64,000 nt of DNA from NCBI GenBank assembly GCA_965218865.1, contig CBDCME010000069.1, positions 88,543 to 152,542 on the forward strand, written 5' to 3'. Source of the stretch: CBDCME01 sp965218865 (GTDB taxonomy: Bacteria; Pseudomonadota; Alphaproteobacteria; JAAXGF01). Shown here one piece after another: positions 26,223 through 33,239 of the stretch. The notes beneath the pieces were generated by a model. That model made no database searches. It was not told where the DNA came from and saw only the letters and a program-made list of their open reading frames with translations. Made by a program: the position numbers and the translations under genes. Every line of letters begins with the position of its first letter. Positions within the stretch are counted from its first letter, which is position 1.

Positions 26223-28597
26223 CCCGACGCCGTGAACTCGCGCTTGCGCTCCTCGCTCATCGACCACGGCAGCCATGGCGACAGGTCGTCGGGCGGCTTG
26301 CCGCCATTCTCCGCGCAGGCTGCCAGCCACGCCTCCAGCCAGCGCAGGACGTCGATGCCGTTCAAGGCGAGGGTGCCGACGACCGAGTACATCATCGCCG
26401 TGAAGTCGGCGCCGTCCTCGCTGTCGGAGCCGAATGACTGGCGGCGCCCGATGACCGCGCCGCGCAATCCGCGCTCCGCGGCATTGTTGTCCATGGGGAT
26501 CTGAGGATTGTCGACGAAGACGCTCAGCCCCTCGCGGTGCTTGAGCAGCGAGCGCAGCGCCTTGCCCTGGCGCGCCTTGGCCGGCAGGGCGGCCAGCTCC
26601 GCTTCGGCCTGCGCGAACAGGCCATCGACGGCCTTCTTCAGCGCCTCCTGCGCCGCGTCGAACGCTGGCGTCTGGCGTTCGAGAGCGGGGTTGTAATGCT
26701 TCAGCCGCTCCTTGTTCAGCCGGCAGACCGACGCGAACCGCTCGACCCATCCCTCGCACCACTGCGTCAGCTTCGCCTGGCCGGCCGCGCACTCGATGAA
26801 GTCGCGTCGCTGGTGGACCCAGCACCAGCACAGGATCACCTTGCCGTCGAGCTCGCGTGCCATCTTCGTGTAGGCGGTGTAGCGGTCGCAGACCAGGAAC
26901 ACGACGCCCTTGACCGAACCGAACAGCTTCATCGCGACCTCGGCGCTGCGCGAGGGGTCGACGAGGAAGTAGACCGCGTCGGCGCTGATCGAGATCCACA
27001 GCCATGCGCGCCGCGAGCGTCCGGTCTCGCTCAGCGACTGGATGCGCCAGCCCGTCTCGTCGCCGTGCCGCACCGCCATCTCGTTCTGGTAGGCGAAGAT
27101 CGCCTCGGCGAGCGGCGCGAACAGCACCAGGAAGCGGGGCACGCTGCTGGCCACCGTCCCCGGCGGGATCGTCAGCCCCTGGGCCACCATCCACGCCGCG
27201 ACCCGTCGCAGGGGCCGCAGGCAGGCGAAACGCTCGAAGAGGATGCGCGCCCAGACGCTGGTCCCGTAGGGCGTCCTGGGGAACAGCCGGGCCGGCGGGG
27301 GCGCGATCACTTCCGGAGGCGAGGATACGCAGTCGCAACCCCGGCGGTAGCGCGGACGCACGATCCTGCGGATGTGGGCCTTGACCGCGATCTCGATGAT
27401 CGACGACGAGCGCTCGCCGTTGGCGACGTAGGGCTTTCCGCAACACGAGCACACGAGCGCGTCCTGCGGCGGATCCTGCCGCTCCTCCTTCTCCTCGAGC
27501 GCGGGCCGCTGGGTGCGGCCGTGCCCGGGCGCGCCGCCTTGCTGGCCGCGCCCGCGGTCCGAGCGCGGCTTGTCCTGCTTCTCGCTCCTGCCCCCGAAGA
27601 CCGCCTTCGACAAGACGGCCCGGGTCGAGCGCAGCTGGGCAATCCGGGCTTGCAGTCTCGCTCTGTGGGCGCGCAGGGACTTTATCTTCTTGCCCAGCCG
27701 TCCGTTCGCCTTGCCCAGCCGCGCGGTCTCCTTGCGCAGCGACTCGATGGTCTTGTCCCGATCGCGCAGTCTCTTGAAGACCGCGCTGAGCAGGGGACGT
27801 TCGGCAAGCTCGGCCTCCAGCCCCTGCTTCTCGAAGGTGGACTTCCTCAGGGCGAGTTGCAGATAGTCGATGCGCCTCGTCAGCGAATGGATGAGGTCCA
27901 TCTGGTCGTGGTATCCCACCAGCGCCCCGCGGAGCAGCTTGGCCTCGCGGGACAGTCGGCGTACGATCGCCTTGAGGTCTTGCAACCGTTCCTGATCGCG
28001 GCGCAGCCTGCGGTTCTCCCGCTTCAGCCCACGGGTCTCGCGGTTCAGGGATCCGACTTCCCCGCGCAGCGCCCTGATCGTGTCCCTCTGCTTGCGCGCG
28101 CGTTCCAGCGCCTTGCGCAGCCGGGCGCTCGCTTCGGGCCGCGACGCCTGTGTCGGCCGTTTCGACCTGCGAAGCGCCGCGACCTTCCTGCGCAACGCCA
28201 CGAGCTCGTCCTTCTGCTCCTGCGAGCGCTCCAGCGCCTTGCGCAGCCGGGCGTTCTCCCTCGACAGCTGCCCGGTCGTGGCCTTCGGGGCTTTCGATGC
28301 CAGGGCCTTGTGCGCTCGACGGGTATTCCTCGGCGCCGGCCCGCTTGCGCCTTTGCCAACTTCTGCCTTGCGCAGAGAAGTACGGAGCCGACGAACATCG
28401 TTGAGCAGCTCTTGCACGCGCGCTTCGCCCGCGTCCGCCCGCGCCCGCTCCGTCTCCGCGCGGGCTTGCGCCTGTTCGTACAGAGACTGCCAGTCGCGCG
28501 GCTCCGACGCCGATGCCGCCATGGGGGACGACCAGACCCCGTCGTCGCCTTCGATCAGCGTCACCGACGCCCCGATATCCTCGTCGCGAATCGCCAT
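26219..28597 (-). CDS. IS66-family transposase with long coiled-coil N-terminus (element 1)
   Basis: 792 aa, much longer than the ~500-550 aa of usual IS66 TnpC. Residues ~35-335 are a highly charged coiled coil with heptad-like runs (SRENARLRKALERSQEQKDE, LKRENRRLRRDQERLQDLK). A glycine-rich linker (QQGGAPGHGRTQRP), a zinc-binding segment (C383, C385/C386, C421, C423) and the DDE domain follow: D513 in HGDETGW, D571 in CDRYTAY and E708 in DNNAAERGLRG. C-terminal LNGIDVLRWLEAW and DDLSPWLPW are typical of IS66. The gene is intact. Confidence 0.93.
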   Translation of the reverse strand: MAIRDEDIGASVTLIEGDDGVWSSPMAASASEPRDWQSLYEQAQARAETERARADAGEARVQELLNDVRRLRTSLRKAEVGKGASGPAPRNTRRAHKALASKAPKATTGQLSRENARLRKALERSQEQKDELVALRRKVAALRRSKRPTQASRPEASARLRKALERARKQRDTIRALRGEVGSLNRETRGLKRENRRLRRDQERLQDLKAIVRRLSREAKLLRGALVGYHDQMDLIHSLTRRIDYLQLALRKSTFEKQGLEAELAERPLLSAVFKRLRDRDKTIESLRKETARLGKANGRLGKKIKSLRAHRARLQARIAQLRSTRAVLSKAVFGGRSEKQDKPRSDRGRGQQGGAPGHGRTQRPALEEKEERQDPPQDALVCSCCGKPYVANGERSSSIIEIAVKAHIRRIVRPRYRRGCDCVSSPPEVIAPPPARLFPRTPYGTSVWARILFERFACLRPLRRVAAWMVAQGLTIPPGTVASSVPRFLVLFAPLAEAIFAYQNEMAVRHGDETGWRIQSLSETGRSRRAWLWISISADAVYFLVDPSRSAEVAMKLFGSVKGVVFLVCDRYTAYTKMARELDGKVILCWCWVHQRRDFIECAAGQAKLTQWCEGWVERFASVCRLNKERLKHYNPALERQTPAFDAAQEALKKAVDGLFAQAEAELAALPAKARQGKALRSLLKHREGLSVFVDNPQIPMDNNAAERGLRGAVIGRRQSFGSDSEDGADFTAMMYSVVGTLALNGIDVLRWLEAWLAACAENGGKPPDDLSPWLPWSMSEERKREFTASG

Positions 28598-28706
28598 CCG
28601 CGCGACGATATCCGGTGGCCGTCGGTGTTACCAGTGAATTATGCACGGTCTCCAATATGACCTCAGCCTGTCCCATCACCGCGTGACCGAACGCTTTCCG
28701 CTCAGG

Positions 28707-29008
28707 AGCTAATTTTCCTGCCTGACTCCACACAGACTCCACGCGGACGGGATTTTGCGGGCTCTGGCAGAGAACATCCATGCAGGTGCGGGGAACTGAA
28801 AATCGACCCGCAGATCGCGGTCACCTGTTCGACGGTCCGCTGCGCGAAGCGACACAGAGGGTCGAGAGGGTCGGCGCGAAGGTGCTGAGGTTTGCGGCTG
28901 GGCCGCCGGGTCGGAAGCTGGCAAGCGCCGCGCCTCCGGGACGAGTTGCTGAACGGACAGAAGAACGGCTCTACGTCGAACGGAGTTTCCTAGTTTAAGG
29001 TCTCTCTA
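28707..29008. other. Intergenic stretch after the IS66-type element
   Basis: About 300 bp with no recognisable gene or RNA. It lies between the element and a cluster of minus-strand small genes and may contain the left end of the prophage, but no attachment repeat is evident. Confidence 0.35.
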
Positions 29009-29191
29009 TTAGTCACATTCTATTTCTCTAAGGCCCGGCCATACGTAAGGATCGCTGCAAACCACGTCGCCATTGATCGTCACGTCCCAACCGAAGAGCC
29101 ACCCGCTACCGCCCACGAGAGTGGCCGCATAAGCAGTCGTTGCCGTCGCTATTCCGACACCCGCGATTAGGCCATATATGAAATTCCGCAT
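29009..29191 (-). CDS. Small exported protein of unknown function
   Basis: 60 aa from ATG 29191 (MRNFIYGLIAGVGIATATTA), i.e. a signal peptide or single membrane segment followed by a short tail (GGSGWLFGWDVTINGDVVCSD). A possible earlier start lies 15 nt upstream. Small phage- or island-borne proteins of this type are common, but I do not recognise the family. It lies 30 bp from a P63C-like gene on the same strand. Confidence 0.5.
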   Translation of the reverse strand: MRNFIYGLIAGVGIATATTAYAATLVGGSGWLFGWDVTINGDVVCSDPYVWPGLREIECD

Positions 29192-29221
29192 GTTTAATCC
29201 CTTCATCCGGGGTTAACGATC

Positions 29222-29500
29222 TCAATCCAGCGGGATCGTCTCATTCAGCTTGGGAAAGGCGCGGTTCAAGCTGCGCATGAAACCATCCCAACTCGGGGAG
29301 GCGCGCATGAGTGCCGTGACAGCCGCTAGATGTTCTTTGAGTCTTGGGTCGCCGAAGTCGGGGGTGAACCATTGATGGTGCCGACTCTTCCGGTATCCGG
29401 CTGGCAGCTTCGGGTTTTTGCGTCGCAGCTCAGCAAGCACGCCAGGGGCGAGCCGAGCATGCACCAGGCCTCTCAGCCACTCCGCAATTTGTGAGGACAC
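29222..29500 (-). CDS. P63C-domain C-terminal fragment
   Basis: 92 aa that matches only the C-terminal end of P63C-domain proteins: VLAELRRKNPKLPAGYRKSR, HHQWFTPDFGDPRLKEHLAA and VTALMRASPSWDGFMRSLNR. Complete family members are about three times longer, so this is probably the 3' end of a truncated gene, with the start at 29500 fortuitous. It overlaps the end of the upstream exported-protein gene by 28 bases. P63C proteins are phage-associated and of unknown function. Confidence 0.6.
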   Translation of the reverse strand: MSSQIAEWLRGLVHARLAPGVLAELRRKNPKLPAGYRKSRHHQWFTPDFGDPRLKEHLAAVTALMRASPSWDGFMRSLNRAFPKLNETIPLD

Positions 29501-30093
29501 TGTTCAACTGCAGCTGTAAATCCGTTCAAGTCGAACTCCGCAATTTGTGGTTCTCCATCAATAGAAAATAGTGTCATCTCTAAAAACATCGTCGATCCGG
29601 CCTTCAAATTATGCATCAGCACATCCTTATCCTCCAATCCATTCAAATGCGACTTACCAGCTTGATCCAACAATTCACTCAAATACGACTTGCCATATCG
29701 AAATGACATTCCATCGATATTGTCTTCCCATACACTAAACGACAAATTCTCTGGTGGCTCTTGATCGAACCTTATTCGAGCGTATTGAACTCTGCGGCCA
29801 TCAAGATAAGTATCAACATGAAAACCGAGATCGTTTGCACGAGCATAAAAGTTTCTTCCGCAACTATAACCGAATAATATTTTTCCCTTTCTAAGCCATC
29901 CGCTGAGGACGTTCTTTGAATATGTAACTATAAATACGCTTGTGTCCCCGGACATTCTGTCAACACTTGTACGAACGCTCCACGCGTCATAATGTTGTTC
30001 TTCGGCCGCCGCAATGGCAGTCGTGGGCATTGCGGCCAAAATGTTAAGTAATAGAAGAACACAAGTGTGACGGAGAAAAATTGTACTAATCAT
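29473..30093 (-). CDS. Exported protein of unknown function in the prophage border
   Basis: 206 aa from ATG 30093 (MISTIFLRHTCVLLLLNILAA...), with a signal peptide ending near TAIAAAEE. The mature part has RMSGDTSVFIVTYSKNV, ILFGYSCGRNFYARAND and PENLSFSVWEDNIDGMSFRYG, reminiscent of exported beta-rich invasion-associated-type proteins, but I cannot name a family. Its GC content is lower than that of the surrounding genes. Its ATG overlaps the stop of the preceding short S24-like frame (ATGA), so the two may be co-translated. Confidence 0.65.
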   Translation of the reverse strand: MISTIFLRHTCVLLLLNILAAMPTTAIAAAEEQHYDAWSVRTSVDRMSGDTSVFIVTYSKNVLSGWLRKGKILFGYSCGRNFYARANDLGFHVDTYLDGRRVQYARIRFDQEPPENLSFSVWEDNIDGMSFRYGKSYLSELLDQAGKSHLNGLEDKDVLMHNLKAGSTMFLEMTLFSIDGEPQIAEFDLNGFTAAVEQCPHKLRSG

Positions 30094-30260
30094 GGGAACT
30101 CCCTCGCCATCCATTTGACCTCGCCGGCCACCACTGCATCGTCTGGCCACGGCATATCCGGCCAGTCGGGCGAATCGCTGTCACTCACCAAGAGCCAGCC
30201 GCCGTCATCCCCTTTGCCCATGCGCTTGACGATCAGGCCGTCCGGCCAAGGTGCCGTCAA
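30090..30260 (-). CDS. 56-codon frame resembling the C-terminus of an S24/LexA-type repressor
   Basis: A TTG at 30260 overlaps the stop of the repressor gene (TTGA), and the frame reads APWPDGLIVKRMGKGDDGGW, LLVSDSDSPDWPDMPWPDDA and VVAGEVKWMAREFP. This is the pattern of the C-terminal strand of S24-type phage repressors (Lys-Arg followed by LLVSDN and VVGEVKW). It is probably the leftover end of a second repressor joined to the present one by recombination. Translation as a separate peptide is possible through the overlap. Confidence 0.45.
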   Translation of the reverse strand: MTAPWPDGLIVKRMGKGDDGGWLLVSDSDSPDWPDMPWPDDAVVAGEVKWMAREFP

Positions 30261-31084
30261 CCGCCATCTTCATCAAGAACACCATCTTGCATCATCTCTG
30301 CTTCGATATCTGCCTTAGCTTGATCAAGGTCCGCCGCGGCGCCTGTATCTACCCGATGCTTAGCCAGTATCTCAAGCAACCTGCCCAAATCGGCGATCTG
30401 TTTCTTGCTGGCCATCTTCTCGCCCAGCCATGTCCCCCTCCAGACTACTTCGCCGATGAGAATGGCCTGAGGGCCCATGTCTATTGGTTCATAGTCCTTG
30501 TTGTCGCTCGTCAATATCCACTTGTTGTCCGGTTTCCTTTCCAGGCGCTTTACGAGCAGATCATCCATGTTTCTAACAGCGAAAACTTTGCCTTGGCGCG
30601 CTTCATTGCAGCAATGGTCGACAAGCACGGTATCGCCGTCGATCAGCAACGGCTCCATGCTATCTCCGGCGATTTCGACAGCGCTGACCTGTCCTGGCTG
30701 TAGCCCGTATCTCTGCATCCACTCATGTCGGAAAGCGAGAAGCGCCACAGGTTCGTCTTCCTCATCTGACGCCGCAGCGCCGTGTCCGGCGACCAGGCGC
30801 ACCGAGAGCTTTGGCACCATGACATGCTCGGCATCATCGATAGCGGGATCGTAGGAGCGAGGTTCGGGGAGACTGGCAATGCCCTGAGGGGGCCCGACGT
30901 AGAACTCGAGGCCGAGGGTCTCGCAGAGTAAGCGGGTGCGCTCAACGGATGGCACGCGACCGGTCTTGATTAGCGACAGCGCACCAGGTTGCCCAATCGC
31001 CGCCCGTGAAATCTCGCGCTCTGAACGCCCGCTCGCGCGTGCCGCTTCCAGAATCACGCGTAGGTATGGGAGCAGGTCAGGCAT
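30257..31084 (-). CDS. Phage repressor, HTH plus S24 (LexA-like) peptidase
   Basis: 275 aa. The N-terminal helix-turn-helix (SEREISRAAIGQPGALSLIK) binds operators in the divergent promoter region 31085-31174. The C-terminal S24 domain shows the Ala-Gly cleavage site (A99-G100 in LVAGHG), nucleophile S142 in AGDSMEPLL and K179 in DDLLVKRLE. It should therefore undergo RecA-stimulated self-cleavage, linking prophage induction to SOS. Start at ATG 31084; an upstream ATG at 31114 is less likely. A helical tail follows the peptidase domain. Confidence 0.9.
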   Translation of the reverse strand: MPDLLPYLRVILEAARASGRSEREISRAAIGQPGALSLIKTGRVPSVERTRLLCETLGLEFYVGPPQGIASLPEPRSYDPAIDDAEHVMVPKLSVRLVAGHGAAASDEEDEPVALLAFRHEWMQRYGLQPGQVSAVEIAGDSMEPLLIDGDTVLVDHCCNEARQGKVFAVRNMDDLLVKRLERKPDNKWILTSDNKDYEPIDMGPQAILIGEVVWRGTWLGEKMASKKQIADLGRLLEILAKHRVDTGAAADLDQAKADIEAEMMQDGVLDEDGG

Positions 31085-31174
31085 GCTGTCAAAATACAGT
31101 GTTGGCAAAAACATTCAATATTGCTCTCAATAGCGGTTGACATTGATATCAATTGAAGGCGTTCTTGACTTCCC
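31085..31174. promoter_or_regulatory. Divergent early promoter/operator region of the prophage
   Basis: The 90 bp between repressor and Cro-like gene are AT-rich and hold near-repeats such as TTCAATATTG and GACATTGATATCAATTG, the latter with a palindromic TTGATATCAA. This is the expected site of repressor binding, but individual operators are not proven. Confidence 0.5.
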
Positions 31175-31444
31175 ATGAAGGCAGTACCCGATACCGCAAG
31201 CCTCCTAGCTCTCTGTTCGGCCTACTGCGCTGCGACGGGTCGTAGCGAGTCTCGGGTTTCTGACCTAGCAACTGGAAACCCCTATTTTTTCAAACGCTTG
31301 CGCGCCGGAATGGGTTGCACGGTAAAGACCTATGGCCGCGCCCTCCAATGGTTCTCTGACCACTGGCCCGAGGGCCTTGAGTGGCCGGCTGACATCCCAC
31401 GGCCCGAGCCCCGCCCCGAGGGCGAGCGCGGGGAGGCGGCGTGA
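31175..31444 (+). CDS. Cro-like early regulatory protein
   Basis: 89 aa beginning MKAVPDTASLLALCSAYCAA, with a helix-turn-helix-like segment SRVSDLATGNPYFFKRLRAG and the tail CTVKTYGRALQWFSDHWPEG seen in small early proteins of alphaproteobacterial prophages. Its divergent position next to the S24 repressor supports a Cro-like role. Its stop overlaps the next start (TGATG). Confidence 0.7.
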   Translation: MKAVPDTASLLALCSAYCAATGRSESRVSDLATGNPYFFKRLRAGMGCTVKTYGRALQWFSDHWPEGLEWPADIPRPEPRPEGERGEAA

Positions 31445-31710
31445 TGTCGGTGCGGGCAACAGATCACGCCGTGACTTCGCTGTTGACAGCGGACGCACGC
31501 GGACGCACAGTGACGGTGGAGCTTGAAATCTCCTACAAGGCGGACAACCGCCCCCGTCAGATTGGCGGCATTTTTGTGCCCTCACCATGGCGGGAGTCCG
31601 GTAGCGGTAACGCCCGGGGCTGTCCTTGTACAGTTTTCAACTCCCGTCACCAGGGCGGTCTGAAAGCCTCTCTGTTGGCGCGTTACAACGCCTACAAGGA
31701 GGCGCCATGA
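31444..31710 (+). CDS. Small phage protein of unknown function
   Basis: 88 aa from ATG 31444 (MSVRATDHAVTSLLTADARG), coupled to the Cro-like gene by a TGATG overlap. Contains an acidic/basic mix (VTVELEISYKADNRPRQIGG) and a Cys in RGCPCTVF; no family recognised. Its own stop overlaps the next start (ATGA), so the three genes form a tight early operon. Confidence 0.55.
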   Translation: MSVRATDHAVTSLLTADARGRTVTVELEISYKADNRPRQIGGIFVPSPWRESGSGNARGCPCTVFNSRHQGGLKASLLARYNAYKEAP

Positions 31711-31771
31711 CCGAGGCCCAACCGCACCCGCCCCATGATCGTGGCGGTCTGATCGACGATCTAATACCAAC
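31707..31771 (+). pseudogene. Early phage gene cut by IS630 copy 2
   Basis: Starts ATG 31707 (MTEAQPHPPHDRGGLIDDL) with an ATGA overlap to the preceding gene and an AAGGAGGC ribosome site, but IS630 copy 2 begins 59 bases later. The downstream remainder, if any, would lie at 32933-33117, which has no frame continuing from it because of a stop at the junction. Confidence 0.5.
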
Positions 31772-32930
31772 CGCCCCAGAGTTTGACTCGCGCAAAGGTT
31801 TACACGCCAGGTTTTGTGTGATTCAAGGTTGTTGGCAACAAGGGAGTGTGTTCAATGCCAACGATTCCTTTGCGAAACGACTTTGATGCTGAAAGAGTCC
31901 GTGTTCTTGCGGCACGGAGCGATGATGGGAACCAGGCGCGACGGCTTTTGTCGATGGCGGCCATCTACGATGGGATGGATCGAGCGTGCGCGGCGGGTAT
32001 TGGCGGCATGGATCGGCAGACGTTGCGGGACTGGGTTCACCGGTTCAACGCGGGAGGTCCGGCCGGTCTGATCGACCGCAAGCCGAACGGGGCGTTGCGT
32101 CGGTTGACGCCGTCGCAAATGGCGGCGCTTTCGCGGGCTATCGAGGCCGGTCCCGATCCCGAACGGGATGGGGTCGTGCGCTGGCGCTGCATCGATCTCA
32201 AGCAACTGATCCGAACGCGCTTCGGCGTGGACTATCACGAGCGGAGCGTCGGCAAGCTGCTGGCCGCGCTCGGGTTCTCGCATATTTCCGCGCGCCCGCG
32301 CCACGTCGGCCAGGATGCGCGGGCACAGGAGGAATTTAAAAAAAAGTTTTCCCGAACACTTGGCGAAAATCGTAGCGGCACAGCCACCGGACACGCCCAT
32401 CGAGGTTTGGTTTCAAGATGAAATGCGCGTCGGCCAGAAGAACAGCCTGGTGCGCCAGTGGGCCCCAAAGGGATCGCGCCCGCGCCAGGTCAAGGACCTA
32501 CGGACCTCTTCGGCGTATCTCTTCGGCGCCATCTGCCCCGAGCGCGGTGAGGGCGCGGCGCTGGTCATGCCGCGCGCCAATACTGAAGCCATGGACCTGC
32601 ATCTCGAGGAAATCAGCCGGGCCGTTGCCCCAAACGCCCATGCCGTCGTGCTGCTCGACCAAGCCGCATGGCACACCACTGCCAAACTCGGCATCCCGGA
32701 GAACATCTCCCTCGTGCCTTTGCCACCCAAGTCCCCGGAGCTCAATCCCGCCGAAAATGTCTGGCAATACCTCCGCCAGAACTGGCTCTCCAATCGTGTC
32801 TTCGACTCCTATGAAGCCATCGTCGAGGCCTCTTGCCAAGCCTGGAACAACCTGACCGACCAACCTTGGAAGATCATGTCCATCGGCCTCAGAGCGTGGG
32901 CTCGCACAAGTCAATGTTAAGGGCGGTTGG
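31767..32930 (+). mobile_element. IS630-family element, copy 2
   Basis: 1164 bp between TA dinucleotides (31765-31766 and 32931-32932). The ends are CCAACCGCCCC... and ...GGGCGGTTGG. The sequence is practically identical to copies 1 and 3, with an A8 run inside the transposase. Confidence 0.93.
31855..32920 (+). CDS. IS630-family transposase in two frames (A8 run)
   Basis: The same protein as copy 1, but the A-run at about 32338-32345 has eight A residues. The upstream frame therefore ends at 32421 and the DDE domain continues in the +1 frame to 32920. A full product would need a +1 shift or transcriptional slippage on the A-run. Programmed recoding is known for several IS families; whether it operates here is untested. 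If not, this copy is inactive. Confidence 0.8.
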
Positions 32931-33239
32931 TATAAACCGTTACCTCAAACGAAATGCCGCGCGAAAGCGGGTGCTGAAACGGAGGGTGGAGAACCGCCGG
33001 GGCTTCACAAAGCTCGCGTATCAGCCCGTCGGTGGGAGCGTGCGGACCGCAACGTCCGAGCCTATGGGCGTGACGGCCGGGAGAGACCGGCACCTAACCT
33101 CCCTGTTGAACTGGCGGGTAAGTGTTCGTTCAGGCCGTGGAATGGGTGCCGTCAAGCGCATTTCCCACGTTGAGGCGAAGCCCACGAGGTGCTGTCTTTC
33201 TGCTGGTAACGGAATTTGCCGTGCGCTATCGTCGAGCGC

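Larger units (their letters stand above)
25304..28698 (-). mobile_element. IS66-type element with DUF4338 gene, element 1 (complete)
   Basis: 3395 bp. Terminal inverted repeats of 25 bp (GAAAGCGTTCGGTCACGCGG... at 25304-25328, inverted at 28674-28698) are flanked by an 8-bp target duplication CGCTCAGG (25296-25303 and 28699-28706), the IS66-family size. It encodes only a long transposase and a DUF4338 protein; the tnpA/tnpB genes of classical IS66 are absent. It inserted just behind the tRNA-Asn terminator. Confidence 0.95.

Noticed and set aside
25341..28781. 1146-codon fusion of a transposase-region frame with DUF4338
   Set aside because: The upstream part is an off-frame shadow of the IS66 transposase; the true DUF4338 start is the ATGA overlap at 26222.
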